Assembly (NCBI GenBank): GCA_023101885.1
Contig: JALPQD010000387.1
Coordinates: forward strand, 1,995,223-2,059,222
DNA length: 64,000 bases
Direction of reading: 5' to 3'
Source of the DNA: Typhlomys cinereus
Lineage: Eukaryota > Chordata > Mammalia > Rodentia > Platacanthomyidae
The translations under genes were made by a program, and so were the position numbers. Position 1 is the first letter of the stretch; each line of letters starts with the position of its first letter. A model generated the notes under the pieces. It saw only the letters and a list, made by a program, of their open reading frames with translations, did not search any database and was not told where the DNA came from. Positions 23,017 to 34,319 of this stretch are shown here, in pieces.

Positions 23017-23058
23017 AAGAATTTCCTATCTCTACAGTCAGAATTTCCTATCTCTACG
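23017..23058. repeat. Short tandem duplication
   Basis: agaatttcctatctctac occurs at 23017-23034 and again at 23041-23058, separated by agtc plus two bases. Confidence 0.8.
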
Positions 23059-23640
23059 TTTAGACTTGCTCAAGGTTTAAAAGCACATATCAGACTTTTT
23101 CAGAAGCACATACAGGGTGGGGGAGGCAGTTATCAGCCCCTTCCCAGTGTTCTGAGAACAGGTACAGGCATTCTATTCCTTGAGCTCCTGGTCAGTCAAG
23201 GACTAAAGAAGTTTGTTAACTTTGTGAACAAGATGCCATTATCCTTAAGGCATAGAGAGAGGGGGAGGCTACAGCATGACTCTTAGATAGGGCCATGTTT
23301 ACACTGTAACACAACTTCAAATTTATGCTACCTTGAGTTATTCATTAGGAACATCATTTCACACACTTCCAAAGTTAAAATGTAGTTAACTGTTTATACA
23401 TGTGTCAACTGTTAAACAAAAGAACATGAGGGTGGATGGTAAAGTAATATATCATCATATGATTACTACGTTTTATCTAAGCTGTACAATATGTGTCCTT
23501 AGAAGAAAACTGCCTTAAGTATGTTCGACTTTAATCCCTTAAAGATGGGCTATAATCAAATTCTAAAATATATCTGAATATGCTAAAAGTTGAAGATAGG
23601 GAAAATGAAAAAATAAAAATAACAAATCATCTGCTACAAT
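23059..23640. other. Unique stretch, no gene seen
   Basis: Nothing recognised. It lies between the pseudogene and an old L1 end. Confidence 0.4.
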
Positions 23641-23840
23641 GCATATATCCCTAAGAGAACCCTGGGGCCCACACAAGAAGACAGGAAGGAGAGTGGGAGG
23701 GAGAAGGACAGATTAGTGAAGGGAAGGGAGGGTGAGAGAGAAAGGGGAGAGGGAGGACGGAAGGGAAGGATGGGAGCAGGGATGACCCCTCATTGTGTTT
23801 GTAAAACTAGAAAAATAAAAATAACTTAAAAAATAATAGA
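23641..23840 (+). mobile_element. Old L1 3' end
   Basis: A G-rich block (gagtgggagggagaagg, ggagagggaggacgg) followed by atgacccctcattgtgtttg and an A-rich tail, the order of a rodent L1 3' UTR on the plus strand. Confidence 0.6.
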
Positions 23841-24179
23841 TATAAAGACAAATATATTGATAATATTACTGAATGATAGCAAAACATAGAGAAGCTTTAT
23901 TAAAAAGATCAAAAGACAACAAATATCAGAAAGGCAAAAAATTCTGGACTTAAATATAAACTACTTATAAAATGCATTCATTTATGTTATACAGATAAGT
24001 GGAAAATGGACTGATAAAATATGTATTTCAAACAATAATCACAAGAAGGCTCCTGTAGCTATTGCTAAAGGTAAAGAGAAAAATTTCATAATGAGGATAG
24101 AATCAATTTGTCAAGAAAAAATTCTAAATGTGCATGTGCTTAAATAAAATTTTGAACTTCATGAAGAAACACAGAACAA

Positions 24180-24679
24180 AATTAAAAGAGGAAACAGAAA
24201 ATTCTAAAACTTAAATGTATAATAAAAATGTGGTAAACATATACAATGGAATAGTATTCAACTACCAAGAAAAATGAAACTATGAAATTCACTGGTAAAT
24301 GAGTGAAATTGGAAAATATTTTACTGAACGAGGGTTCCCAGATGTAGAAAGAGAAACACTGAACATTCTCCCTTATGTGCGGATGCAAGCATTGAGCCTT
24401 CAGATTGACGTACTTAATCAGGAATAACTACAGCAGCTGTAGGCTAGAGGGGAACATAAGCTGAGGATGAGAGGTTAAAGAGTCTCTTAAAAGAGTGATG
24501 GTAAAAGAACACAGGTGGTAAGAATGTGGAAAGGGGAATAATGGGAGAAAAGTTTTAAGGGGGAGGGGCACAAAAGGGGTAGGATTCAGAGGAGAGCAAA
24601 AGTTAGTAATAAGGATCTAAGATACAGCCGAACAGAAACCTTCTATATTACAAGTCTATCAAAAAAAATACAATTTTAC
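24180..24679 (+). mobile_element. Old L1 3' end with ORF2 tail
   Basis: It contains tatacaatggaatagtattc, then a segment like the end of ORF2 (gaaattggaaaatattttac), then 3' UTR with ggggaggggcacaaaag. It is interrupted near its tail by the retrocopy at 24680-25338. Confidence 0.65.
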
Positions 24680-25338
24680 TTTTTTTTTTGAAAGTTAAGG
24701 CAAGATTTATTAGGGAAGAAAAAGAAAGGAACTCACAGACATAGAGTCCACACAAGGCAAAGGAGCCATCTGATGGTTGGCAAGGCCGGGATATTTATAG
24801 GGTTAGGCAACCCCTCAAAAATGGCTTCTCCTTACTGGTTAGTTTTAATTTTTTAAAATCTTATTGGAGCTTTTAGTCTCCTCTATTTCTGATTGGTTCG
24901 CTCATTCTCACAGTCAACTCATGGCTGAGCTGTTTCTTTTGAGGAACTTATCTTCATATGAGCTCATCTTTATATCCTTTCATAAACAGAGGGTTGGGGA
25001 AGTTGGTGACTTTATCTCTGTGGGGGATTAACATCAGTTACTGCTACTATAGGATGTGTTCCTTCCTTTAGGAAAATGCCAGCAGCAGGAATGACCTTTA
25101 AGGACCTTCCCAGCTTGACTGCTGGATTCTAAAGCTGCTTAGAAAAAAGAAAAACTGATTCCTATTCTAACTGCCTAATAAAAACCATTCTCTCTCACAC
25201 ACACACACACACACTTTATCTAATGGGATGAGGGGAAAAAAAGAGAGAAATCACTGGTTCTCACTTATGAAGTACTGGTAAGTTTCAGAAATCCTCAATA
25301 GATGTGTTTTTATTGAGTCATCATTTGAAGTTTTACAG
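24680..25338 (-). mobile_element. Likely L1-mediated retrocopy of an LTR-terminated RNA
   Basis: On the minus strand this unit has TATA (cctataaatatcc), then aataaatcttgccttaac and, about 10 bases later, a run of ten A, seen as poly(T) at 24680-24689. It has no U5: a related LTR at 27697-28035 continues past its AATAAA for about 45 bp to cccaaacaca. The unit is flanked by the 17 bp direct repeat aaaaaaaatacaatttt at 24661-24677 and 25339-25355. Inference: a polyadenylated read-through RNA ending in an LTR R region was copied in by L1. It also contains a (CA)n run at 25192-25216. A solo LTR truncated by chance is the alternative. Confidence 0.6.
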
Positions 25339-25355
25339 AAAAAAAATACAATTTT

Positions 25356-26429
25356 TTTAAAAAGTGTTAACTGATACCCAGTGCAGGGGAAACACAAAGA
25401 GGGAAAGAAAAGAAGAAACAGAAACTGCACTGAGATACTCCTATCAAAAGGCAGAGGTAATTAAATTCACAGTGATATTTCCCAGTGAGCTGTTGGTCAA
25501 AGAAGTCTTAAAGACTTCTTAAATACAAATATTTACCATTGCTCTTGGTGGCCCTCCAGAACCTGATAGTAAGACTCTATTTAAGATATCACACAAGCTG
25601 ATGAGAGGACATAGAGAAAAAAAGTTGGAATGGTTAAGCTTTGGGATGGCCTTCACAGCTCCAGAAGATATGAGGCAGATTGCCAGAGGAGAAAAACAAT
25701 CAATAGTCTCATCCAGATGTGAGTGCTGCAAGCTAGTGTAGCAACTACTCTGACGAGTAATAATTGGTGGAGTGGTAAGGGGTGAAAACACATAAATTCA
25801 TTGTATTTATGTATGGAAGTGTTAAACAATAAAATTTCTAAAAATTCTAAAACCATGGTAGAAGAATTAATTAATCATCTCTTTTCAGCAATTTTACACA
25901 TTATGTTAGCGGTAAAGAAGCTGAAAAAGACAAATATCCAAGTTGAATTATTGATATTTATAGGTAATAGTATATTACTACACTGAAGAATACACATTCA
26001 TCTCACATACACATTGTAGAGCCACAAAGATATAGCATAAGTACAACCATAAGGTGGAAATGGTGAGAGCCTGCACTCCTGGCCCTAGAAGGCAGAGCCT
26101 GGAAAATCTCAGAGCAAAAGAAAAAGAAGGTAGAATAATCCTGGATGAGTCTTGAATTCCCCCTGCCCCCCCACAAGCCACATATACAAATGCCCTCTAT
26201 TATACACAAACACACATGGGTGCATGTGCATCCACAAAAAGTTAAGACCATGGCCAAAGCTATTATATTACATGATTACATTTATTATAAAGTAGTAATA
26301 CTTAGGTATGTTACGAATGAAAAGATGGAAATTTTATCAGTGGAACAAGGAGTTCACAACTAGATTTCTTATATATACATACATCTGTATATATGTGCAT
26401 ATGTATGTAGGCAAGCATATATGATTAAA
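25356..26429. other. Mostly unique, no gene seen
   Basis: AT-rich DNA. A perfect 10 bp inverted repeat with a one-base loop (aagaagtctt / aagacttctt) lies at 25500-25520. A GC-richer piece near 26050-26260 looks like an old SINE, but I cannot name it. Confidence 0.4.
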
Positions 26430-26870
26430 ATAAATGATGAACAAAAATGTCAAGGCATTTCAATGGAAATGAAATTCACCTCAACAAATGGCATTGGAAC
26501 TACTTCAAATGGAATAAAAAGTAAAAGTTTTCCATCACTTCTATCTATATGCCAGAATTCACTCAAGTTAAGTCATAGTCCTAACTATAAAATAATAAAA
26601 CTAGAAAATATGATGCATATATATGATGGAGTTCAATATAGCCATGAAGAATGAAGGTATTTAATTTTCAGGGAAGTATGGAACTGGATGACATCACATT
26701 AACCTTTTCAATTAATATATTTTAATAACACAATTAAAGGACTTTTGTAAACTATCAATACCAGGACTGCAAAACTTTTAGAAGAAAGCATAAAAGAAAA
26801 TACTCTAGACTTTAGTTTTGGCAAAATGTTTTTTAAAATTCATAAATATCAAAATAAAAAAAGAAATTGA
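26430..26870 (+). mobile_element. Old L1 ORF2/3' fragments
   Basis: caatggaaatgaaattcacc, then tatgatggagttcaatatag and catgaagaatgaagg, then tgcaaaacttttagaagaaag resemble pieces of L1 ORF2. They are out of normal order, implying rearrangement or two elements. Confidence 0.5.
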
Positions 26871-27039
26871 TGCATTCGTTCCATCAGTGTATAAGGACTC
26901 TTCTTTCTCTTCCTCCCAGTCAGCCTTTGTTGTGTATTCTGACCTGACCGGAATAGGATGGAATCTCAAAATAGTTTCAATTGAATTTCCTTGCTGTTTG
27001 GTGATCTTGATTATTTTTAAATATTTATTGGACATATAC

Positions 27040-27600
27040 ATTTGCCTTTTGAGAACTGTCCAGGTTTTTGCACATTTATCGCTAGATAGCTTTGTTTGGG
27101 TAGTGGTTTTTTTTATTTCTTCATATATTTTAAATATTAATTTCTTTTTTTAATTATTTATTCAATTGTGTGTGTATGTGCGTGGGTGTATGTATGTGTG
27201 TGTAGAGCCATGGGCGAATTCGGGAACCACCATAGACCGCCTCCACCTCCTCCTTGTTTACTCTGCCCCGGGATTCACAGGCTCCACCCTACCGGGACCA
27301 GAAATGCAGGCGGCCCTCACTTCCACCCGGCGTCTATGCGTGGGGTCTAGGATCTGAACTCAAGACCTTCCGCCTGCAAGGCAGAGATTTAACCCCTGAG
27401 CCACCTCTCCAGCACCAATATTAATTTCTTATCTGAAGTATAAATATAAAAGATTTCCTCCCATTCCATAGGCTGTGCACTTTTGATAATTTCTTTTGCT
27501 GTGAAGCTTTTTAATTTCATGTAATCATACCTGTATATCTTGGTGTCATTCCTTTTGCAACTATGGCACTATTCAGAAAAATGGTGAGAATGTACCATTA
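27040..27600 (-). mobile_element. Old L1 ORF2 fragment, split by a SINE
   Basis: The flanks 27040-27146 and 27431-27600 read as one minus-strand L1 ORF2 piece, with the reversed 3' ORF2 signatures ttcctcccattccataggctg and ttttgctgtgaagctttttaa. The SINE at 27147-27416 sits inside it. Confidence 0.65.
27147..27416 (-). mobile_element. Young B2-like SINE, copy 3
   Basis: The reverse complement of copy 1's family. It ends (left) with caattgtgtgtgtatg and begins (right) with the head ggtgctggagaggtggctca. An exact 14 bp TSD aatattaatttctt is at 27133-27146 and 27417-27430. Confidence 0.95.
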
Positions 27601-27696
27601 GATGGTACCAAAAGATGAACCCTTAGCCACTGTAGGTAGAAGTATAACCTAGTGAAAATGTTGCAGGCTCTATGAGGTCTTATGTGTCTATGTTAT

Positions 27697-28035
27697 TGTG
27701 TTTGGGAGTTGAAGATTGAAACCAGAACATATAAAGGATGAAAGCTGAGTTTATTAGAGGAGAGAAAAAACAGAACTCACAGACATGACTCCACAAGGGT
27801 TTAAAATTTGAAACTTTGTGCATCTTAACCTAAAACAGACAAAACTGACCAGGTAACGAAGGCGAGGTTAAAAAATAAGGACCAGAAGGATCATAACTAG
27901 TGCCCAACAAATGGCATAAATCAATGTACCCAGGAAGAAGCTACATTGTGCTGCTAAAAACTACCTAATTTACTAGTGACAGTTTTATCCTTGGGACTGG
28001 TGGAATCCTAAGGTCTGCTTATACATTCCAAAAAA
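27697..28035 (-). mobile_element. Solo ERV LTR, related to the 24680 unit
   Basis: Its left edge tgtgtttgggagttg is the reversed U5 end. tttattagaggagag and gaactcacagacatgact match the 24680-25338 unit. The reversed aataaactcagctttc is its polyadenylation signal. The LTR at 54105-54546 ends in a similar ttgactcccgaacaca, so the three may be one LTR family. The right end is approximate. Confidence 0.6.
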
Positions 28036-28468
28036 TGTAACTAATAGTCACCAGGATATTAGGTCACATATGGGGGGGGACAATATATTGCAATATAGTG
28101 CAATAAATGCACTAAGATGGACCCAAAATAATCTGGCTCTAATCAAGTCAATCAGCCTTACAAATACAGTGGTTTCTCTTCAGGAACTTAAACTCAGTTC
28201 CCTATCAACTAAACATCATTATTTTGTGCATGCAGAGGCCATATATATAGTGTCCAACATAGCTAGGAAGGCTCATTCTTAGTGTCTCATGTAGTTGAGA
28301 TTGAGTAGACAAGTGAACAAGCTTCAGGAGAGAGAAACAGAGCCATTAAGAAAACTCCTAGATCACATTAGATCTACTAGCATAATGATCTGGATCTAAT
28401 ATAAATTGGTTATCCAACTTCTGCATCTGACATAACATTTGTATGTGACCTGTGATTAGAGATATCAT
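28036..28468. other. Unique stretch, no gene seen
   Basis: Nothing recognised between the LTR and the (GT)n(TA)n microsatellite. Confidence 0.4.
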
Positions 28469-28469
28469 A

Positions 28470-28516
<47 letters not shown>
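28469..28516. repeat. (GT)n(AT)n microsatellite
   Basis: gtgtgtgtgtgt at 28469-28480 followed by about 18 AT units to 28516, directly beside the CCAAT-rich LTR. Confidence 0.95.
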
Positions 28517-28522
<6 letters not shown>

Positions 28523-28532
28523 TCAATCACAT

Positions 28533-28988
28533 TGTCTGGCCCAGAGATATGTATTGCCGAATCCCTCACCTGGCCAGCCGGGGGAAGAGGGGAAACAGCG
28601 GGGCCTTGTGGTTTCAAGGCGAATGGGCGAGCCAGCAACAGAGTCACCACCCAGACCCCAGGAGTCAGGCGAGAAACGACTTGGCCGCAGACTCAACTTT
28701 ACTCAGGAAGTGTTTGGGCTTACATAGGGTCGGGGTCCAATCAGGTGTGGCCACCCCTCTGCTCAGGGGAGGAGAGCATCCACCAATCATTTAGCTGTTT
28801 ACTAGGTGTCCAGGTTAGATGGCCGCTTTCCATTGGTTGTTCATCCTTCCTTCCCATTGGTTGCTCATCCCTCCGCCCATTGGTTGTCCATCCCACTGCC
28901 TGTATGGTTCCTTTTCAGGCTTATCTGTAGCCAGACCTCCTGGATTCGTGAGCACAGGTTAGGGCCTCCCTGAATCGATAGTGTGACA
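28533..28988 (-). mobile_element. Solo ERV LTR, gammaretrovirus-like layout
   Basis: About 456 bp bounded by TGTC...GACA inverted ends. On the minus strand, U3 holds repeated CCAAT boxes, a TATA-like ctatgtaag, and an agtaaagttgag polyadenylation-like motif. It is GC-rich and less decayed than its surroundings. No primer-binding site or internal sequence adjoins, and no clear TSD was found (cacat at left, gatac at right). Confidence 0.75.
28831..28900 (-). promoter_or_regulatory. Three tandem CCAAT-box units in LTR U3
   Basis: Three units of 23-24 bp start cattggttg at 28831, 28855 and 28878, giving CCAATG on the minus strand. A further ccaat on the plus strand lies at 28737 and another at 28781. 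The layout matches an NF-Y-type enhancer array, by motif only. Confidence 0.6.
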
Positions 28989-29702
28989 GATACGAAGGTA
29001 ATCTTGAGAGAAACAAGTATTATATTTGTAGCATTTACTTTCGGGATGTCTTGACATTACTTAAAATCCTATGTTCATGGCCTTGTCCATTGTTCAATGT
29101 TCAATGCTTCTTTTCTACAACATACAGTCTTTTAACAACCACATCATGAACTTCAAAAAACATATTTTAACCTTCTAAATACAGCCTTCTACAGTCCACT
29201 TCTGCCTACTTCCATTTTTGGAACATAATCACTATGAAAGCCAGTATAAAGATTCCTCCGAAATTTAAGATGTAAAATTCTCACACTGCCCAACTTTACC
29301 ACGACACAGCTACAAAAATGAGTCTTTTTAAGAGCAACCTAACCAGCTGAGGCCCAAACATTCAAAACATAAGTCTAGAGAACATTTCAAGTTCAAATTA
29401 GGCCACATGTGAATGCCTAGAGGTCTCCAGAGCAAGTCACAGGCTTAGAAAGGTTCAAACTCTAGGATCAAGACAGAATCAGCAAAACGCCTTTGTGGAG
29501 CCAAACTGGAGCAGAAAGCTAAAGGGAAACCCAGGAATGCAGTACAGAATCTTAAGGCAGTTTAAATGTTGCCATTTTGTTCTTCATGCATTTTTTTATA
29601 CGTCCATGTTGCTATCTTCGAGTGTTTAAAAAAAGAGTCTATGTTACCATAGAAATACTTGCATATCACATTTATAGCTTCATTATTAAAAATAGCAAAA
29701 TC
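28989..29702. other. Unique stretch, no gene seen
   Basis: No coding or repeat signal is recognised. Confidence 0.4.
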
Positions 29703-29807
29703 TGAGCTAGAGAGATGGTTCAGGGGTTAAGACTGTCTCACAAGCAGAAGATCCTGATTTAGGATCCCAGAACCCATGTGAAAACGCCAGGCAAAAACAG
29801 TGGTAGC
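29703..29807 (+). mobile_element. Older B2-like SINE, truncated
   Basis: gagctagagagatggttcag, then a degraded B-box region and aacgccaggcaaaaacag. It is an older relative of the SINE that follows immediately. Confidence 0.65.
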
Positions 29808-30074
29808 GGGGCTGGAGAGGTGGCTGAGGGGTTAAGTCTCTGCCTTGCAGGCGGAAGGTCCTGAGTTCAGATCCTAGATTCCATGTATAGACGCCAGCGG
29901 AAGCGGGAGCGGCCTGCGTTTCCGGTCCTGGTAGGGCGGAGCCTGTGAATCCCCGGGCAGAGTAAATAAGGAGGTAGAAGCAGTCCATGGTGGTTCCTGA
30001 ATTCGCCCGTGGTTCTACACATACATATGCACACATGCACAATTGAATAAATAATAAAAAAAGAAAAAGAAAAG
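29808..30074 (+). mobile_element. Young B2-like SINE, copy 4
   Basis: Full length with head ggggctggagaggtggctg, GC-rich body and an attgaataaataataaaaaa tail. It inserted in or against the older SINE at 29703. No clear TSD was found. Confidence 0.9.
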
Positions 30075-30122
30075 GCTGGGGAAAACACAAGGTAACATTA
30101 ACAATCAAAACAGAAAAGAAGT

Positions 30123-30349
30123 GGGGTTGGAGAGGTGGCTCATGGGTTAAGCCTCTGCCTTGCAGGCGGAAGGCCCTGGATTCGGATCCTAGATGCCCGG
30201 CGGAAGCTGGGTGGCCTGCATTTCTGGTCCTAGTAGTAGGGCGGAGCCTGTGAATCCCTGGGAGGCGGTCCATGGTGGTTCCCGAATTCGCCCGTGGGTC
30301 TATACATACACACATGAACAATTGAATAAATAATAAAAAATAAATAAAA
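30123..30349 (+). mobile_element. Young B2-like SINE, copy 5
   Basis: Head ggggttggagaggtggctca, shortened body and a gaataaataataaaaaa tail. A short direct repeat agaaaag is at 30112-30118 and 30350-30356. A third SINE in the same orientation within 650 bp. Confidence 0.9.
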
Positions 30350-30489
30350 AGAAAAGTTATTAGAGGTAGCACAAGGAAGAGAGGGGTACAGAAAAGAAAG
30401 AAGGAACTGAACAACAGAAACAATTTTATGGAAAAATGTCATAATGAAACCTAATCCTTTGTAAGGTACTGAAAATAAATAACATTATT

Positions 30490-30700
30490 TAAAATGAGAC
30501 TTCTTGCCTACATGTACACTCTGAGTTGGTTCCCTTTAGCAGTTTCAGTATCTCCACTTTTAACTTAAGGTCTTTCATTCTGTTTGGACTGACTTTTATG
30601 CAAGGTAAGAGATATGGATCTAATTTCATTTTCCTGCAGTTGGACATCCAGTTTTGCCAGCACCATTTATAGAAAAGGTTGTCTTTTTTTCTCAGTGCCA
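30490..30700 (-). mobile_element. Inverted 5' part of an L1 (ORF2)
   Basis: On the minus strand it reads FYKWCWQNWMSNCRKMKLDP and LPCIKVSPNRMKDLKL, an L1 ORF2 segment from the region after the reverse transcriptase. It points opposite to the L1 3' end directly to its right. Confidence 0.7.
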
Positions 30701-30955
30701 GGAAATTAGAAAAAGGTCTGTGAGATGAGGGGGGAGCTTTAAGGGAAGGGTTTTGGAAAACGGCAGGACACATGAAATATTAATATGGAAAGGGGACTAC
30801 TAGGGATGAGAGAGGAAGTAGAGGAAGGTGGGGGCAGGAAGACTCTAGGAAGCAAGGTAGGGGTGAGAGTATCACCCAAAGCCAAATATGTAAAAAATGC
30901 CATGAGGAAAGGTGCTACTTTGTGAAAGGAATCAATCAATAAAAAAAGCTTCGTT
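30701..30955 (+). mobile_element. L1 3' UTR, plus strand
   Basis: A G-rich run (gatgaggggggagctttaag), ggggcaggaagactctagg, and an aatcaatcaataaaaaaagc tail. Paired with 30490-30700 it looks like one L1 with a 5' inversion. Confidence 0.6.
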
Positions 30956-31569
30956 TCTTTTTTCATTAACTTTTTCCTCTGCTATTTGTATGCCACAAAT
31001 ATGGAAAGCTTAAATAAGTCATTTGGTGGCTCATATGGCCCAGGGGAAGCAGGGTAACCCATAGGGTACTTGGCAGGAGTCCTTTAGACAAACTGCCTTG
31101 AAATGAATTTAGGAAAGATGTCAGGGATTGTGGTAGTGAGTATCCTGTTTTGAGGCAGAAGGTTAACATCCTACTTTATCAAACCTAGGAATCAACAAAG
31201 CTCATTAGCAGTGTCCTTGATGCCTGCTGAAACTTCTCATTAAAGGACCTGGGCTATTGGAGATGAATTGGGTAACACAGTGTCTTCCCTCTGAGCTCTT
31301 TGGAAAAGGGAAGATCATAAATCCAAGGCATTATTATTTGTTGATAGCTGGGAAAGGACAGATCTATTTACTCTGTACTGGCACTTGCGGAAGCCATGGT
31401 TACCCATAAATTATTCAGTTACATCACAGAGGAACAAATGGACTGAAAGAACATGAAGGGTATGAATCAATGCTCTAAAGGCTAATATCTTGTGCCAAAG
31501 TTAGGTACCAATGACAGTCTTGTATTTCTCTGACCCTTTCTCACTGTATCTTCTGAATAGAATAGATTC
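30956..31569. other. Unique stretch, no gene seen
   Basis: No recognisable feature. Confidence 0.4.
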
Positions 31570-32960
31570 TTTATTTTCCTGAATTTTTAATTTATTTTTA
31601 TTCTTTCAGAGTTTCACACATTGATAAAACAAATTCATATCATTTTCATCCCTTATTGCCCAATCCCATAACCCCTCTCGTTCCCACTGCAAATCTTTTT
31701 CTTCCCAGCCAGTTTCCCTTCTAATTTCCTGTCTCTTTCTGTGTGTAGCCCACTGAGTTTCATCTGGGTTGTCTGTATTACCAGGTGTCTGAGCACTTGC
31801 TGGAACATCAATGATACATCAGTGGGTATTCCATTGAGAACAGCAATACTCGTGACCCCATCTGACATTATTAACTTTCAATGGTTTCTCAGGGAGGTAC
31901 AGTATCTTTTGAGATCTTTCCCCTTCTGGGGTAAAAGTTGACAGGTCAAAAATTGTGCAGGTCAAGTAAATAATGAGACATCTGGTTAAGTTCACAGACT
32001 TTCATTCCTGATCATTTACAACTGAGGGGGTATGATCTCACCAGAAGGGGAGAGCATATAGTCTGGCAGATAAAAAGTAACCATTTTGCAAATGGGTGAT
32101 TGACCCCTCCCTCACTGAGGTTTCCTACTTTTATTACATCTACCCTTGAATGTGCTCTTATAATAAGACTTCAGTTTAACAGCTTTTTGTCTCTGGCCAG
32201 GGGGTGACATACAGTGCCCAGCAGGATGGAGTGAAGGGCATTGCAGGAGCAGCAAAACTGCAGAAGAAAATCAACAAACCACAATCCAGAACTTCAGAGA
32301 CTCTATATCAACCACCTAGAACTAGGCCAGACTAATCTCTCCCCATCCTGAAGCTCAGGGAAATTTGCGGAAGAGGGGGCGCTAAGAGTGTAAGAGCAAA
32401 AGGATGGGAGGAGCAATGATTTGCAAGATACTCCACAGAAGTTAGGGCCAAAGCAATCATAATTGGACTTTGCATGCCCTGCACAATGTCCAACACACTA
32501 TTGACCTCACAAAGTCTAGCATCTGCTAAAGGCACCAAGATCCTTGGAGGCAAGGGATTGACAGTCACAGTAGTGTTCCTATGCTTAAGGGGAACACAGG
32601 AAAGGGTTTAGGGAAATGCCACTGGGTCCTTGTACGTCAACGGAGAGGAGAGTCTGGCATGCACATTAAAGGATTCTCCGGGGAATGGGGGGAGACACTG
32701 GGGGATAGGGAGGGAGGAGTGAGGGGAGGGGGAGCAGGGGAGTCGGGGGGAGGAGGAGGGAGGGAGGGAACCGGTATACCTATTAAGTTTGTATGAGCAG
32801 AAATAATAATAAAAATGTTTTTAAAAAATTGTGCAGGTCCTATGGAAGTATCCCAGGTGCAGTGAGTTCATGAATTCATCAATCTTATCTGTACAAAAGC
32901 CCTCTCTGCTCTATGAATCTTACATTCTTACTGACTCCTCACTGAATTTTCTTATAACTT
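31570..32960 (-). mobile_element. Old L1 3' end, split by a younger L1
   Basis: 31570-31947 and 32840-32960 read as one old minus-strand L1 3' end (attcatatcattttcatccc, ctgaatttttaatttattttt). The younger L1 at 31964-32823 interrupts it. Confidence 0.6.
31964..32823 (+). mobile_element. 5'-truncated L1, copy 4 (3' UTR)
   Basis: The plus-strand version of the 3' ends at 5853, 16143 and 19138: ggccagggggtgacat, gcaggagcagcaaaactg, a G-rich block at 32695-32770 and an aataataataaaaatg tail. An exact 16 bp TSD aaaaattgtgcaggtc is at 31948-31963 and 32824-32839. Confidence 0.95.
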
Positions 32961-34014
32961 TTATTAAATTTGTTTTTAGATAAGTTCATGCAAGTATGCA
33001 ATGTATTCTGGTTAATCTTTCTCTCTCTCTCTCTCTTATCTCCCTTCTACCCCTATGAATCTCCTCTCCCTGCAAGTCTCTTTCTCATACTTATGTCTTT
33101 TTGTTTTGTTTATTGGCCCATTTAATTTTCTCAATGGCACTCAATACACTGAAAGAAAGGTTTCCACCCATCATTTATTAATTAGGAAAATAATCTGGAT
33201 AAGAGAGAAAATTTTATGATTTAGTTATTTTCATTTGTTCTAATTAGAGGTGTTGCCTACATTCATGGCACTGAAATATTGAGATACTTAAGAATATCCC
33301 ATTTACTATTACATGACTGGTTGAAATTTCCTAGCACGATGCATTTGTACTTTTTTCCTTTTGACTCAATTTCCTTAGATATAAAAAAAAAAAGTATACA
33401 CATGCACATATTTGGAAGACAAAGTACAAAAGGGCCTTTAAAAAGGCAAAAACAATGGTCCCAGAACTCCCGCCTGGTATCTCTGTAGTCTTTCACATCC
33501 CTGAACAATGTTTATGATTCTCACTTTGACTTATCAATAATGGATCCTGTGAAAGGTTACAAAACAAGTCAACTGAGTAAGAAAATAATAACAGCATGAT
33601 CTGAAGTCAAGATGGCCCTTTTCAGAATCAGGCAGTATTCTAAATACCTCACCTGTATTGGCCTCCTTCACACCTTGAATGACCCAGTGGTACACATTAA
33701 ACTTTACCTTCAGCACCCAGGTAAGGACATTGAGAGGAAAGGAAAAGGAATCATCCAAGGATTTGCAGTTGGCAAAAGGCAGGTGATCTGTACATCTAAG
33801 TACTGCATCATAGAGTCAGGTAACTTTAAGAAAAGAAAGGGTTGAAGGTCACCCAACACCAGTTAGGATGGCAAAAAGTCAAGAGATCATTCAAATTGAC
33901 AAATCAGCATGTCTTGCCAATAAGGCAGCCATGCCCAATCAAGTGATATTTTTTAAAGTTGCCCAGTAACTTAAGGCAAAATTGTGACAAGAAACTGGAT
34001 TTTTTAAGGCATTT
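32961..34014. other. Mixed old repeats and unique DNA, no gene seen
   Basis: A (ct)n run near 33021-33036 and ccttctacccctatgaatctcc look like another old L1 tail. 33850-33880 (caccagttaggatggcaaaa) is a short L1 ORF2 piece on the plus strand. The remainder is unique. Confidence 0.4.
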
Positions 34015-34165
34015 TCTTGGTGGGCATAGTGATGCACACCTGTAATCCCAGGACTGTGCAAGCAGAGGCAGGAGGATCATCAGCTTAAAGCAAGCATGGG
34101 CTACATATTGAGATCCTAGCTCTAAAACAAAAAAAGAAAATAACAAAACAAAGGAAACAAACAAC
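34015..34165 (+). mobile_element. B1 SINE
   Basis: gtgggcatagtgatgcacac, cctgtaatcccaggactg, aggcaggaggatcatcag and an A-rich tail give the 7SL-derived B1 layout. The pol III A-box region is diverged. Confidence 0.85.
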
Positions 34166-34319
34166 AAGACCATCCTCCAAAAACAAAAACAAAACAGAAA
34201 AATTTGCTATTATCTTTTTATCTATCCAGTCTGCTTCAACATAAGAATAATAATTCCATGATTGAGCCTCACACTAATAACTCCACCACTGAGTTATCTG
34301 CCTAGCTAAATGCTAAATC

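Noticed and set aside
28452..28930. Overlapping ORFs of 81-132 codons
   Set aside because: They lie in a solo LTR and a TA microsatellite; three frames are open by base composition.
29707..30423. 238-codon ORF on the minus strand
   Set aside because: It runs across three SINE copies; its repeated segments are the SINE body translated twice or more.
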